Source: Methylomonas rivi (GTDB lineage: Bacteria > Pseudomonadota > Gammaproteobacteria > Methylococcales > Methylomonadaceae). From it: 64,000 nucleotides of DNA. Position numbers and translations under genes: made by a program. The notes under the pieces are model-generated. The model had not been told where the DNA came from. It searched no databases and saw only the letters and a program-made list of their open reading frames with translations. Location of the stretch: the NCBI RefSeq assembly GCF_024505165.1, contig NZ_JANIBK010000006.1:1-64000 (forward strand). The letters are read 5' to 3'. Below are positions 7,818-17,929 of the stretch, piece by piece (position 1 is the first letter of the stretch; each line of letters starts with the position of its first letter).

Positions 7818-9736
7818 TGCTGTTCCTCGTCGGCGAAAAAACGCCGCACATCGTCGATATCCCGGCTGCGTTTCATGGCCGGCACGCTATCCAAAAACAT
7901 TTGCCCGTAGGACTTTTTCAACAGGCGCGGATCGCACACCATCAAAACCCCTCTATCGTTGACATCGCGAATCAACCGTCCCACGCCTTGCCGCAGCATG
8001 ATGATGGCGGCGGGCAATTGCTGTTCGAAAAACGGATTGCGGCCTTGCTTTTCCAGGGCATTCATCCGCGCCTTCAACACCGGATCGCCCGGGGAGGCGA
8101 ACGGCAGTTTATCGATAATCACGCAGGACAGGGCATCGCCGCGCACATCCACGCCTTCCCAAAAACTGGCGGTAGCCAGCAGCACCGCGTTACCCAATTC
8201 CTTGAACTGATCCAGCAACACGCCCTTGGAACGGCTGCCTTGTACCAGCAAGGGATGGTCGATTTTACCTTCCAGCAGTTGAGCCGCCCTTTGCAGGGCA
8301 CGGTGACTGGTGAACAGAAAAAACGCCCGGCCGCGGCTGGCTTCCAAAACCGGCAAGGCGAATTCGACTATTTTGTCGGTAAACGCCGGATCGCTGGGTT
8401 GCGGGAGCCCCCTGGGATGATAAAACAAGGCCTGATTGGCATAATCGAACGGACTCTCCCAGCTGCGGCCTAATTCGCTGCTTAAACCCAAGCTTTTGGA
8501 AAAATGCACGAAATTGTTCGCCACGCTTAAGGTGGCCGAGGTAAAGATCCAGCTGGCTTTGTGCCGGGCCATAAAGCCCCGGAATTCCTTGGCGATATCC
8601 AGCGGCGTACGGCTGAGGGTAAACGACTTGCTGTAGGTTTCGTACCATTTGATCCACTGGCCGTCCTTGTCGTTAATCAGGGTTTCCAGTTGCATATCCA
8701 ACGTTTCCGCCCTATCGAAGCAGGACTCCAAGCCTTTACTGCGCACCGAAGCACGTTCCAGTTGATTAGTAAGTCGGGCCAGTTGTTTTTGCAATGACTC
8801 CAAGGCGCCGGCAATTTTTGGGTTCGTTTCGATATCCTGCCAATCGCCGCGGCGCAATTCCAGGCCGAATGCCAAGCGCATGTCCTTGACCTCCAATTGC
8901 AGATCTTCGCATGCAGTCCGCAAGTCCGGCATATCCTTGGCGTCAGTAAAATATTCGGCCAGCGTATCGTCGGCCAGATCGGTCAATTGCTTGCCGCTGA
9001 GCGTTACGCCCAAGAAATTGGACGCGGTATCGGCCAATTGATGCGCTTCGTCGATGATGACCACTTCGGCATCCGGCAGTAATTCGCCGAAACCGATTTC
9101 GCGTATCGACCAGTCGGCGCATAACAGGTGATGGTTCACCACAACAATTTCGGCTTCCTGCGCCTGCTTGCGGGCCTTGGTTAAAAAGCAGTCGGCATAA
9201 TCCGGGCAGTTTTGGCCCAGACAATTATCGGCGGTCGAGGTAGCATGAAACCACACCGGATCGCCATCATGCACATCCACCACCTCCGAAACATCCCCGG
9301 CTTTGGTGCGTTTGGACCAGGCCTTGATTTGCGCCAAGGCGGCGGCATCTTCCTTGCTGTAACCGAAGGCGGCATTCAGGGCGTGTTCCAGCCGATACGT
9401 GCATAAGTAGTTGGCGCGACCCTTCAACAAGCTGGCCTTGAAAGGGATGCGGGGTAAGGCTTTGCGGATCAACGGCAGGTCTTTATTGAACAATTGGTCC
9501 TGCAAATTTTTGGTGCCGGTGGAAACGATGACTTTTTTGCGGGATAAAATAGCCGGAATCAGATAGGCAAAGGTTTTACCGGTACCCGTGCCGGCCTCGG
9601 CAATCAAATGTTGCTGGCTTTCGATCGCCTCGGCAATGGATTGTGCCATTTCCATCTGTCCGGCACGCGGCGAGTAGGCCGAAATGACATTTGCCAGCGC
9701 ACCACCGTTGCCGAATATTTCGGTAAGGTCAATCAC
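7814..9736 (-). CDS. yoaA: DinG-family ATP-dependent helicase YoaA
   Basis: The 640-residue superfamily 2 XPD/DinG helicase has Walker A AGTGTGKTFAYLIP, the DEAH-type box IIDEAHQLADTASN, and C-terminal motifs SFWEGVDVRG and RQGVGRLIRD. Four cysteines between motifs Ia and II (CTYRLEH, then CLGQNCPDYADC) fit the iron-sulphur cluster of this family. YoaA works on damaged or stalled replication forks, in E. coli together with the HolC subunit. The gene starts the tight yoaA-tsaB-yciO arrangement seen in other gammaproteobacteria. Confidence 0.92.
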   Translation of the reverse strand: MIDLTEIFGNGGALANVISAYSPRAGQMEMAQSIAEAIESQQHLIAEAGTGTGKTFAYLIPAILSRKKVIVSTGTKNLQDQLFNKDLPLIRKALPRIPFKASLLKGRANYLCTYRLEHALNAAFGYSKEDAAALAQIKAWSKRTKAGDVSEVVDVHDGDPVWFHATSTADNCLGQNCPDYADCFLTKARKQAQEAEIVVVNHHLLCADWSIREIGFGELLPDAEVVIIDEAHQLADTASNFLGVTLSGKQLTDLADDTLAEYFTDAKDMPDLRTACEDLQLEVKDMRLAFGLELRRGDWQDIETNPKIAGALESLQKQLARLTNQLERASVRSKGLESCFDRAETLDMQLETLINDKDGQWIKWYETYSKSFTLSRTPLDIAKEFRGFMARHKASWIFTSATLSVANNFVHFSKSLGLSSELGRSWESPFDYANQALFYHPRGLPQPSDPAFTDKIVEFALPVLEASRGRAFFLFTSHRALQRAAQLLEGKIDHPLLVQGSRSKGVLLDQFKELGNAVLLATASFWEGVDVRGDALSCVIIDKLPFASPGDPVLKARMNALEKQGRNPFFEQQLPAAIIMLRQGVGRLIRDVNDRGVLMVCDPRLLKKSYGQMFLDSVPAMKRSRDIDDVRRFFADEEQH

Positions 9737-9751
9737 GGTAAGCTTATGCGA

Positions 9752-10435
9752 TTAACGGCCGAAAAAACTTTCCGACTTGGCCTTGGCTTCTTTGGCGCCT
9801 TGATAATTTTGTTGCATGCGCCGGGCTTCGGCTATTAACAGCCAGCTTTTGCGTTTTAAATCCAGGTCGCTGCCTGCCAATAAAGCCGCCTTGCCCGCCA
9901 ATTCCTCGGCCAGCTGAGGTTTATTTTGCTTGATTCTGAGTTGCGCCAGTTTATAGGTAAGCGTGGGGTTGCGCGAATCGATGCGCAGCGCTCGCTCGGT
10001 TGATACCACCGCCGCATCCAAATTACCCGAGGCGCGATTACGATCGGCTTCGGTCAACAGAGCCACTACCGCGGGCGGCGTGCCCGTGGGAATGCGGGCT
10101 TCCTCGACGGCAAAAGCAGGCAACGCCGGGACCGCCGCCTCCGGTACAGGGACGGGATCGGCGGGAGGCATCAAAGGTTCCGCCCTAAAGGCTGGCAGAC
10201 TGGGCTCGACCTTAAAATTGTTTTTACCGTCGTCGATGGCATAGGTCGCCGTACCGCTAGCGGGCGCCGGCTTTTTGGCAGTATAGGGCTGCGGCTTTTG
10301 AACGGGTGCGCGCGGCGGCACCGGCTTGGGTTTAACGGCTTTAGCCACCTGCTTTGGCGGCGGTTCATTGACAGTGCTGCAACCCGCGCCGAAAAGCAAG
10401 GCGGGGAAAAGACATAACAGGACTTTGTTCTTCAT
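9752..10435 (-). CDS. putative lipoprotein with TPR-like repeats
   Basis: The 227-residue protein begins with a lipoprotein signal (LLFGAGC, Cys19 as the lipidation site). It continues with a Pro/Lys-rich linker of about 60 residues that could cross the periplasm or peptidoglycan. The C-terminal third (from about residue 128) is helical and TPR-like, with LTEADRNRASGNLDAAVVST then NPTLTYKLAQLRIKQNKPQ. It resembles small outer-membrane TPR lipoproteins of gammaproteobacteria, but I do not recognise a named family. It lies 16 bp upstream of yoaA and may share the transcript. Confidence 0.7.
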   Translation of the reverse strand: MKNKVLLCLFPALLFGAGCSTVNEPPPKQVAKAVKPKPVPPRAPVQKPQPYTAKKPAPASGTATYAIDDGKNNFKVEPSLPAFRAEPLMPPADPVPVPEAAVPALPAFAVEEARIPTGTPPAVVALLTEADRNRASGNLDAAVVSTERALRIDSRNPTLTYKLAQLRIKQNKPQLAEELAGKAALLAGSDLDLKRKSWLLIAEARRMQQNYQGAKEAKAKSESFFGR

Positions 10436-10461
10436 TTAAAACTTAAGATGCTTGATATCAA

Positions 10462-11001
10462 TTAAAAGAATTCGATTTCGTCTTCAGACGATTTGCCATC
10501 GATATGAGTTGCCAATGCCAAAGCTTCTTCTATGCTTTTACCCTGATGAATCGCATCGAACATAATTTTCTCGGTTTCCATGGTGTAGCGCCCGCGAATC
10601 TCTTCCTGAAAGCCTAGCCACTCGGCCGGGTTATACAGCCGGCTAGGGGTCTCGATAATGTCGGACAGCCCCTTCAACCCAACCGAAACATGTTGCAGGC
10701 ATTGCTGTAAACGATCGTAAAACTGAAACGCGACAATCGACGAATAGATTTTTTCCTGCGTCGCCGAGCAATGGATCAATACCGCATCCCGCTGTTCGCT
10801 AGGCTCTAATGTTGTCAAAAGGCTTTGAATGGCGTTCATGTCGGCCACCATATCGGTAAACGTTGCAGTCAGCACATTGACGGATTCATCGCCGATTCTC
10901 ATGCTGCCTTCAACCTGGGCCACCGAAACGGCCAACAGCTTGACCGTTTCCCGGATTTGGCTCCAATCCAAATCCGGCTGGTTTGATCCTGAACCTATCA
11001 T
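10462..11001 (-). CDS. helical protein with a CheZ-like DxxxQ motif (candidate CheY-P phosphatase)
   Basis: The 179-residue, all-helical soluble protein has no family name I can assign firmly. The segment SSIVAFQFYDRLQQCLQHV carries Asp96 and Gln100 in DxxxQ spacing, like the catalytic Asp143/Gln147 pair of E. coli CheZ (QDFQDLTGQ). The chain ends in an acidic-aromatic tail, DEIEFF, comparable in position to the CheY-binding tail of CheZ. The large che operon nearby has no cheZ, cheC or cheX. A CheZ-like role is inference from these two motifs. The gene could also be an accessory domain split from a chemoreceptor, since the MCP at 14147 has the same two features. Confidence 0.5.
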   Translation of the reverse strand: MIGSGSNQPDLDWSQIRETVKLLAVSVAQVEGSMRIGDESVNVLTATFTDMVADMNAIQSLLTTLEPSEQRDAVLIHCSATQEKIYSSIVAFQFYDRLQQCLQHVSVGLKGLSDIIETPSRLYNPAEWLGFQEEIRGRYTMETEKIMFDAIHQGKSIEEALALATHIDGKSSEDEIEFF

Positions 11002-11220
11002 TACTGGATACCGAAAACTGATTTAAAAAGACAAACCGCAAAATTTGCCAACGCGGCATTCTATTGTAATTGACCACGCAATACAAACCACGGTGTGAAT
11101 AGTGATAATCGCCGCCGAACATGCGGCCGCCCAGGTTGACGTCCGCTCGGCAGATAGAGTAGAAATACGCCAAGGCATGCGGTTAATAACAACAATTCGA
11201 CTCAAACTATCAAGGACGCC

Positions 11221-12633
11221 ATGAATATTCATTCCACTACCAAAAAACTGTTCGTACTGGATACCAACGTTTTAATGCACGACCCCGCCTCGATTTTTCG
11301 CTTCCAGGAACACAATCTTTTTATTCCGATGGTAGTGCTGGAAGAACTGGACCATGCCAAAAAAGGCATTTCGGACGTATCGCGCAATGTGCGCCAAGTA
11401 AGCCGGTTCATGGATGAACTGATACGCGACGCCGACCAACGCACCATCAATGAAGGATTGCCGCTATCGCGTATCGAGCACGGCCCCGGCGGCGGTAGCG
11501 AATCGCCCGGGCGGCTGTATTTTCAAACCCGGCAGCTCAAGCATCTGCTGCCGGACGATCTGCCGGGCCAGATCGCCGACAATTCGATTCTGAGCATCGT
11601 GCTGGCGCTCGGCAAGGAGTACCCGGACGTCAATGTCATTCTGGTCTCGAAAGACATCAATATGCGCATCAAGGCCGCCGCCTTGCAAATCAATGCGGAG
11701 GACTACCACAACGACCAGACCATTGAAGACATCGATTTGCTGTATAGCGGCTCTACCGCCTTGGAACCCGATTTTTGGGAAGAACACGGCAGCAAGATGG
11801 AATCCTGGCAGGAAAACAATAAAACGTTTTACCGCATCCACGGTCCGCAGGTTGCCGATTGGTACCCCAACCAGTTTTTGTATATCGACGATGAATCCGG
11901 CTTTGAGGCGGTCGTCAAAACCTGCGACGGGGAAAGCGCCGTGTTGCAGCTGGCCAGGGATTTTCGCACCAAGCATCACAGCGTTTGGGGGGTCGTCGCC
12001 AAAAACCGCGAACAAAACTTCGCCTTGAACGCCCTGCTCGATCCAGACGTCGACTTTGTAACCTTGCTTGGCACCGCCGGCACCGGCAAAACCTTGTTGG
12101 CGTTAGCCGCCGGGTTATCCTTAACGATGGAGCACAAGGCATTTCTGGAGATCATCATGACCCGGGAAACCGTACCGGTGGGCGAGGACATCGGCTTTCT
12201 GCCCGGCTCCGAGGAAGAAAAAATGGCGCCCTGGATGGGAGCGTTGATGGACAATCTGGAATTATTGGGCAGCCGCTCCGGCACCACCGACTGGGAACAA
12301 GGCGCATCGCAAAACATGATGATGAACCGGGTCAAAATCCGCTCGCTGAACTTCATGCGCGGGCGAACTTTTTTAAACCGGTATTTGATTATCGACGAAG
12401 CGCAAAACCTGACGCCCAAACAAATGAAAACCCTGATTACGCGGGCCGGTCCCGGCACTAAAATCATCTGCATCGGCAACCTGTCGCAAATCGACACCCC
12501 TTATCTGACCGCCACCAGCTCGGGCTTGACTTATGTGGTGGATCGCTTCAAAGGCTGGGAGAACAGCGCGCATATTACCTTGAAACGCGGCGAACGTTCG
12601 CGTCTGGCCGATTACGCTTCGGATAATTTATAA
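11221..12633 (+). CDS. PhoH-family ATPase with N-terminal PIN domain
   Basis: The 470-residue protein joins a PIN-type ribonuclease domain (residues 8-150; FVLDTNVLMHDPASIFRF, later NSILSIVLAL and VILVSKDINM with the acidic residues) to a PhoH ATPase/helicase domain. The latter shows Walker A GTAGTGKTLLALAAG and Walker B YLIIDEAQNLTPKQMKTLI. This PhoH2-like architecture is widespread (YlaK type) and is associated with RNA unwinding and cleavage. An AAGGA site precedes the ATG. It converges with the permease gene, leaving 4 bp between stop codons. Confidence 0.9.
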   Translation: MNIHSTTKKLFVLDTNVLMHDPASIFRFQEHNLFIPMVVLEELDHAKKGISDVSRNVRQVSRFMDELIRDADQRTINEGLPLSRIEHGPGGGSESPGRLYFQTRQLKHLLPDDLPGQIADNSILSIVLALGKEYPDVNVILVSKDINMRIKAAALQINAEDYHNDQTIEDIDLLYSGSTALEPDFWEEHGSKMESWQENNKTFYRIHGPQVADWYPNQFLYIDDESGFEAVVKTCDGESAVLQLARDFRTKHHSVWGVVAKNREQNFALNALLDPDVDFVTLLGTAGTGKTLLALAAGLSLTMEHKAFLEIIMTRETVPVGEDIGFLPGSEEEKMAPWMGALMDNLELLGSRSGTTDWEQGASQNMMMNRVKIRSLNFMRGRTFLNRYLIIDEAQNLTPKQMKTLITRAGPGTKIICIGNLSQIDTPYLTATSSGLTYVVDRFKGWENSAHITLKRGERSRLADYASDNL

Positions 12634-12637
12634 GCAG

Positions 12638-13735
12638 CTATTGAACGGCCGAGACCTGCCCCGCCCGCGGCCATGCGGTTAACACGGCTTTAACCAGCGT
12701 GGCCAGCGGGATGGCGAAGAATACCCCCCAAAATCCCCACAGGCCGCCAAAAAACAAAATCGCCACAATGATGGCAATGGGATGCAGATTGACGGCTTCC
12801 GAGAACAGCAAGGGGACGAGCACCACCCCATCGATGGCCTGAATAACGGAATAGGCGATCAACACATACATAAACTCGCCGCCCCCGCCCACACCCCATT
12901 GCACATAGGCGACGCCCAATACCGGAAAAGTCACCAGCGTCGCGCCCACATAGGGAATGACCACCGACAACCCCATCAAAACGGCCAGCAACATGGCATA
13001 GTTTAGGTTTAACATGGTGAAAGTCAGGTAACTGGCGACCCATAAAATAAATACTTCAAGAAACTTACCCCTGACATAATTGGCAATTTGCGAGTCGACT
13101 TCCTGCCAGACATGCATGGTCAACGACATATCGCGGGGGAAAAATTGTGCGAACCAATCTATCAATAGCGCTTTGTCTTTCAGGCAGAAAAACACCATCA
13201 TCGGCACCAGGAACAAATAAATGACGGCCGCCAGCAAACCCGCAAACGACTGCGCCGACCCGGAAATAACATCTTGTCCGTATCTCAACAAATCCTGTTG
13301 GATGGAAAACATAATTTCCCTGATCCGCGCTTGAGTGATAAATTCCGGATAAATTTCCGGCAAACGCATGATTTGGCTTTGCGCGCTGGCTACCATTTCG
13401 GGAATGCGTTGCACCAGTTGCACGGTTTGCTCGGACACAACGGGCACCAGCACAAATAAAATAAAACCCAATATGGTCAAAAATGCAAAAAATACTACAT
13501 GCACGGCAACAATTCTAGGCAGCGAGCGGCGTTCGGCTTTAGCGACCAGCCCTTCCAATAGGTAGGCCAGAACAACTGAAGCGAATACCGGCATCAATAA
13601 ACCGGATAGGCAGTAGATTAATATCGAGCCGACAAAAAGACTGATTGCCAATGAGACAACTTGCGAATTGGGTAAAAACCGGTGAAAAAAGTCCCTGACA
13701 AAATCGAGATTGGAAAAATTAGTTTGTTTACTCAT
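12638..13735 (-). CDS. AI-2E/PerM family permease
   Basis: The 365-residue polytopic membrane protein belongs to the AI-2 exporter/PerM family. It shows the N-terminal hydrophobic pairs (VVSLAISLFVGSILIYCLSG), a soluble middle segment (about residues 120-165), and the family signature AAVIYLFLVPMMVFFCLKDK. The C-terminal helices include YSVIQAIDGVVLVPLLF and FFGGLWGFWGVFFAIPLATL. Members have been linked to autoinducer export or Na+/H+ exchange; the substrate here cannot be read from sequence. Confidence 0.87.
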   Translation of the reverse strand: MSKQTNFSNLDFVRDFFHRFLPNSQVVSLAISLFVGSILIYCLSGLLMPVFASVVLAYLLEGLVAKAERRSLPRIVAVHVVFFAFLTILGFILFVLVPVVSEQTVQLVQRIPEMVASAQSQIMRLPEIYPEFITQARIREIMFSIQQDLLRYGQDVISGSAQSFAGLLAAVIYLFLVPMMVFFCLKDKALLIDWFAQFFPRDMSLTMHVWQEVDSQIANYVRGKFLEVFILWVASYLTFTMLNLNYAMLLAVLMGLSVVIPYVGATLVTFPVLGVAYVQWGVGGGGEFMYVLIAYSVIQAIDGVVLVPLLFSEAVNLHPIAIIVAILFFGGLWGFWGVFFAIPLATLVKAVLTAWPRAGQVSAVQ

Positions 13736-13802
13736 TTATACTTTTTGGCCTGGAAACAGGCTGATTAGCGATTTGTTGACGCACGGGAAGCGGGAAGACA
13801 CG

Positions 13803-14102
13803 TTAAGCAAGCGTGAAAAGCTTATCAAAGTTGGCAATTTGGAGAATTTTTTTTACATCGGCCGTTGCGCCTTTAATTACAACCGCATCCTTGCTGCCGG
13901 CCACCTTATCGCGCAAAATCAGCAGCATTCCCAATGCGGAACTATCCAAATAATTCGTCGTGGACAGGTCGACTTCTATCTTTTTAATATCCTGCATGAA
14001 TTGGTTGGAAGCCTCCCTAAACTCCTTATGCAAGCTAAAGTCGAATCGGCCGCTGATTTTGATATGCAAAATACCCGACTCAATTTTTGTCTCAAAACTC
14101 AT
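13803..14102 (-). CDS. STAS-domain protein (anti-sigma factor antagonist type)
   Basis: The 99-residue single STAS domain contains the motif TNYLDSSALGMLLIL, where the serine matches the site phosphorylated in SpoIIAA-type antagonists. It is the last gene of the chemotaxis operon, 44 bp after the MCP gene. No partner serine kinase or PP2C phosphatase is encoded in the window. Its place suggests a structural or partner-switching role at the chemotaxis array. Confidence 0.87.
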   Translation of the reverse strand: MSFETKIESGILHIKISGRFDFSLHKEFREASNQFMQDIKKIEVDLSTTNYLDSSALGMLLILRDKVAGSKDAVVIKGATADVKKILQIANFDKLFTLA

Positions 14103-14146
14103 TTTCTTCTCCCTTGAACTGATTGACGCGCCAATAAAATGCCCGT

Positions 14147-15352
14147 TTAGAATAACTCAACATCGCCTTCTTCAACCGTAGATTGCGAAACGGCTTTAGA
14201 GCCTTGCGCGCGCCACTGTTCTTGCATGGCCCTCAGGCGGCTTACCCCTTCAGCCAATTGGCTCTCCCACTGTGTGCTGTCCGCGGTTTTAAACACGCCC
14301 ATGCCGATAGCCACTTCATCGGCCAGCGCCTGGAAATGTTGCGTATTGGTTTGTAAAAACTCTATTAACTGCCGGCACATGTCCTCGAATTGCAGACCCC
14401 TAACCGCATCGTTGACCGTAATTCCAACGTTATCGGTAAGTTGGGATACTTCGACGATGCTTTTCGATACTTTATTATTAATCAAGGCAATACTGGTCAT
14501 CATGTCGTCGATTTTATCTTTTGAATTAAGGGCAATATTCATATCCTTGGATGCCATCATTTCAATCATGGATTGCGCCTGTTTAATATTATTCTTGGAG
14601 GCATTGACCACAACCTTAATTTCTTCGCTGAATTTATCGGAGTTTTTGGATAAATTCCGCACCTCGTCGGCAACCACCGCAAACCCCCTGCCTGCTTCCC
14701 CGGCGCGCGCGGCTTCTATTGCCGCATTCAGCGCCAATAAATTGGTTTGGTCGGCGATTTTTTGCACATCCACCAGCAATTTTTCCACGCGCGCCATGTT
14801 GGAGCCTACGTCATTAATGACACCCACCATTTCTATACTTTGCTTGCTGATTTGCAATATGTGGTCAATAAAAAACCGTAGCACCGTGTCGGTTTCTTCC
14901 GCAAACTGCTGAAAGCTCATGGCTCCTTCTTTTTTGGCGGTCGAACTGTCCAAGTCGTTGACCAGCGTTTGAACGATACTCGATTGGCTTGAAGCTAAAT
15001 AGTGCAAATTATTGAAACTATGGGACATGGTATTTACCGCATCCGCCACCATGGACTTAAGCTGCCGCAGGTCGTTATTGAAATGCAGCGTTTCCTCGGT
15101 TAAACAATTGTTTAAACCCGATACATACCGATCGATGCAGAGGTTCAACCTGTCTTCATCCGGCCGGCTTAAGTTTAATTCGGCGGCCTTTTGCAGTGCC
15201 GAATGCAAAACAAAGGCCTTTCTTATCCATAATAGCGCCATTATCGAAGCGGGAAGCCACCCCCCAAGCCCGGCGGGCAACAGCAGCGGCGAGAACGCCA
15301 GCAATAGCGTAAGTATCAACAACCCGCGGTTGGTTACCAGAAATTTAGTCAT
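14147..15352 (-). CDS. methyl-accepting chemotaxis protein without periplasmic sensor
   Basis: The 401-residue protein starts with two closely spaced membrane segments (residues about 8-26 and 30-46), so it has no periplasmic ligand domain. The signalling hairpin tip is intact ([20 protein letters not shown], then [16 protein letters not shown]). After the MCP domain comes [15 protein letters not shown] with Asp324 and Gln328 in the DxxxQ spacing of CheZ. The protein ends in GDVELF rather than a CheR-tethering pentapeptide of the xWxxF type. The gene sits between cheB and the STAS gene. Confidence 0.88.
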   Translation of the reverse strand: MTKFLVTNRGLLILTLLLAFSPLLLPAGLGGWLPASIMALLWIRKAFVLHSALQKAAELNLSRPDEDRLNLCIDRYVSGLNNCLTEETLHFNNDLRQLKSMVADAVNTMSHSFNNLHYLASSQSSIVQTLVNDLDSSTAKKEGAMSFQQFAEETDTVLRFFIDHILQISKQSIEMVGVINDVGSNMARVEKLLVDVQKIADQTNLLALNAAIEAARAGEAGRGFAVVADEVRNLSKNSDKFSEEIKVVVNASKNNIKQAQSMIEMMASKDMNIALNSKDKIDDMMTSIALINNKVSKSIVEVSQLTDNVGITVNDAVRGLQFEDMCRQLIEFLQTNTQHFQALADEVAIGMGVFKTADSTQWESQLAEGVSRLRAMQEQWRAQGSKAVSQSTVEEGDVELF

Positions 15353-15359
15353 ATCGATA

Positions 15360-16403
15360 TCAATTGATTAGCGTCATGATTCGCGCGGCGATACTATCCA
15401 AAGGTAAAACCTGATGCGCGGCCCCCTGTTTAAACGCCTCGCCGGGCATCCCCCAAACCACCGATGAAGATTCATCCTGAACGATGTTGTAAGCGCCCGC
15501 TACGCGCATTTGCAGCATGGCATGGGCGCCGTCCGCCCCCATGCCGGTCAGCATAACCCCAATAGCGTTTTTACCGACATTTTCAGCCACGGACTCGAAT
15601 AAAACTTCCACCGAAGGTTTATGCCGGTTAACCAACGGGCCGTCGTCCAAGCGGCAAATATAGCGGGCACCGTCCCGCGCCACGCGCAAATGCCTATCGC
15701 CGGGAGCGATATAAATATTCCCCGGCAAGATCAATTGTCCGTCAGCGGCGATACAGGCATTCATCTGCCCGGCCTCATCGATATGCTTGGCAAAGGACAA
15801 GCTAAAAGCAACCGGCAAATGTTGAGTCACCACCATGGCCGGGGCATCGGCCGGCAGCATTTTTACGATGCGCTTAAAGGCCTCTGTCCCCCCTGTCGAG
15901 GAGCCGACCGCGACAATCTTATGCGTGGTTTGAAAGTGCCTGCTTGGTGGTTGGACGGCTGTACTGCTCGCCGCCGGCTTTACGATTTCCAAGGCCTTCA
16001 CTTTGGCTTTAGCGGCCATGCGCACTTTGCCTATAATTTCATCGGCGTATTCTTCCAGGGCATTCGGCACATCCGCTTTGGGTTTGGCAACGAAATCGAC
16101 CGCCCCCAGCGCCAATGCTTCAAGCGTTACCTCCGCCCCCTTGGCGGTCAGGGTAGAAATCATGACCACCGGCATGGGTCTTAGCCGCATTAAATTTCGC
16201 AAAAAAGTCAAACCGTCCATACGCGGCATTTCGACATCCAACGTCAACACATCCGGATTTAAGGCTTTAATCTTATCCCGGGCGATTAGCGGGTCGCTGG
16301 CGGTACCGACAACTTCGATATCGTCCGTTTCGCTGAAAATCTGCTTCAGCATTTGCCTGATTAAGGCCGAGTCGTCAACAATCAACAGCTTTACCTTTTC
16401 CAT
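15360..16403 (-). CDS. cheB: chemotaxis response regulator protein-glutamate methylesterase CheB
   Basis: The 347-residue protein has an N-terminal receiver ([11 protein letters not shown], phosphoacceptor Asp56 in [12 protein letters not shown], lysine in AKPKAD) and a C-terminal methylesterase domain. The esterase domain carries the serine motif [13 protein letters not shown], the histidine in [14 protein letters not shown] and the aspartate in [10 protein letters not shown]. It removes methyl groups from, and deamidates, chemoreceptors in opposition to CheR. It follows cheR and cheD in the same operon with only short gaps. Confidence 0.95.
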   Translation of the reverse strand: MEKVKLLIVDDSALIRQMLKQIFSETDDIEVVGTASDPLIARDKIKALNPDVLTLDVEMPRMDGLTFLRNLMRLRPMPVVMISTLTAKGAEVTLEALALGAVDFVAKPKADVPNALEEYADEIIGKVRMAAKAKVKALEIVKPAASSTAVQPPSRHFQTTHKIVAVGSSTGGTEAFKRIVKMLPADAPAMVVTQHLPVAFSLSFAKHIDEAGQMNACIAADGQLILPGNIYIAPGDRHLRVARDGARYICRLDDGPLVNRHKPSVEVLFESVAENVGKNAIGVMLTGMGADGAHAMLQMRVAGAYNIVQDESSSVVWGMPGEAFKQGAAHQVLPLDSIAARIMTLIN

Positions 16404-16410
16404 GGGCGCC

Positions 16411-17049
16411 CTAAAACAGTTCTATGCTGCTTTCAACGGAAATATTTTTGATTTGCGAACCGTATTGTTTTTCGCGTAACACGATCGTTTCGTTATGTAA
16501 ATCCTTGATTTTCTTCATCCTGACACGACCGGTTTGCGGATAAAAATTGATTTTGCGCGGATAATTATCGCCCAGATCATGCGAAACTAAATTCAGGGCT
16601 TCCATATCGACATAATCCAATACAAAAGTAATATTCCTGAGACCTACATCGCCCAAGGTCGGAATCACTTTACCGCCGCCGAACAATTTGACTTCCAGGT
16701 TTTTACGCTTGCCTCCAAATTGCAAGACGGTATTGATCAGATGTTCCATGGCGTAATTGCCGTAGCGTAGCGCGGTTCCCACCACAGCCTCTTCCCTGGA
16801 GTTCAAGCGCGACGAACTAGTCTCCGGCAACATAAAATGATTCATGCCGCCGATACCCAACACACTGTCCCGGATACACGCGGACACGCAAGACCCTAAA
16901 ACGGTGGTTATCATCTCATTATCCTTGGTCACGTAATACTCGCCCGGCAATAGCTTCGCAGCGATTATTTGGTTTTCTTTATCCCAATACCGATTGATAT
17001 TTTCGAAACCGGGAATTGAAGTTGGCCCCACCGAACCATCGTCTGTCAT
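16411..17049 (-). CDS. cheD: chemoreceptor glutamine deamidase CheD
   Basis: The 212-residue protein has the CheD catalytic signature [15 protein letters not shown] with the nucleophilic Cys, then [11 protein letters not shown] with the His. CheD deamidates specific glutamines in MCPs and can bind receptors or CheC. Its start overlaps the cheR stop by 4 nt. The protein ends in SSIELF, an acidic-hydrophobic tail resembling those of the neighbouring MCP (DVELF) and of the CheZ-like protein at 10462 (EIEFF). Confidence 0.93.
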   Translation of the reverse strand: MTDDGSVGPTSIPGFENINRYWDKENQIIAAKLLPGEYYVTKDNEMITTVLGSCVSACIRDSVLGIGGMNHFMLPETSSSRLNSREEAVVGTALRYGNYAMEHLINTVLQFGGKRKNLEVKLFGGGKVIPTLGDVGLRNITFVLDYVDMEALNLVSHDLGDNYPRKINFYPQTGRVRMKKIKDLHNETIVLREKQYGSQIKNISVESSIELF

Positions 17050-17888
17050 AAGCGTGTTTTTTTATAAATGGTATTGCCGATTAGCGAAAAAGGCGTATCG
17101 AGTTGATGCAGCGACTCGGAGTGGCCAATGAATAAACACCCGCCTTCGGCTAACAAACCGGCGTAGCGGTTGGCTAGACGTTCTTTTGTCGCTCTGTCGA
17201 AATAAATCAATACATTGCGGCAAAAAATAAAATCGAACGTGCCCTTCAGCGGCCAATCTTGCATCAGATTTAATTGCTTAAAATAAATGATTTGGCGCAA
17301 CTCCGGTCTGATTTTGACTTTATGGAGTTGCGTACCCGCACCTTTTTGAAACCAATTACGTAAGCGCTCTTCGTTAATCGAAGCAATGCGGTCAACCGGA
17401 TACACGCCTTCGGCCGCCGAAGACAACACATTGGTATCCAGATCGGTGGCCAAAATTTTAATGTCCCAATCCCGAGGTACATTTTCCATCAGAGTCATTG
17501 CCAGAGAATACGGCTCTTCTCCCGTCGAACAGCCCGCGGACCAGACTCTGATCTGTTTTTGCGATTGATTTTTTTTTAGCAATTCCGGAAGCAGGGTTTG
17601 AGCTACAAACTCGAAATGGTGTTTTTCTCTAAAAAATGAAGTCAAGTTGGTAGTAACCGCGTTAATGAACTCGGTAAACTCCCGATCCGGATGCTCCTGC
17701 AAATACCGGCAATATTGTTTAAAGCAAGTAAAGCCCAACAGCCTAACCCGTTTCGATAATCTTGAATAAAACATATCGAATTTATCGTCCGGCACTAAAA
17801 TGCCCGAATGCTGATTCGAGAGCCTTCTTAAAAAATTGAAATCATCCTCGGTGTATTCAAATTCCCGCGCTTTATCTTTGTCAGCCAC
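17046..17888 (-). CDS. cheR: chemotaxis protein methyltransferase CheR
   Basis: The 280-residue SAM-dependent methyltransferase methylates glutamates of MCPs. It shows the all-helical N-domain (FNFLRRLSNQHSGILV), the SAM-binding motif RVWSAGCSTGEEPYSLAM, and later FDFIFCRNVLIYFDRATKE and GCLFIGHSES. The candidate tether site for CheR is the C-terminal EWLDF of the MCP encoded at 19750. Normal length, same operon. Confidence 0.95.
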   Translation of the reverse strand: MADKDKAREFEYTEDDFNFLRRLSNQHSGILVPDDKFDMFYSRLSKRVRLLGFTCFKQYCRYLQEHPDREFTEFINAVTTNLTSFFREKHHFEFVAQTLLPELLKKNQSQKQIRVWSAGCSTGEEPYSLAMTLMENVPRDWDIKILATDLDTNVLSSAAEGVYPVDRIASINEERLRNWFQKGAGTQLHKVKIRPELRQIIYFKQLNLMQDWPLKGTFDFIFCRNVLIYFDRATKERLANRYAGLLAEGGCLFIGHSESLHQLDTPFSLIGNTIYKKTRL

Positions 17889-17929
17889 TCTATCAACGCC
17901 TTTAAACGGTTATCGAATACCGGCCCGGA

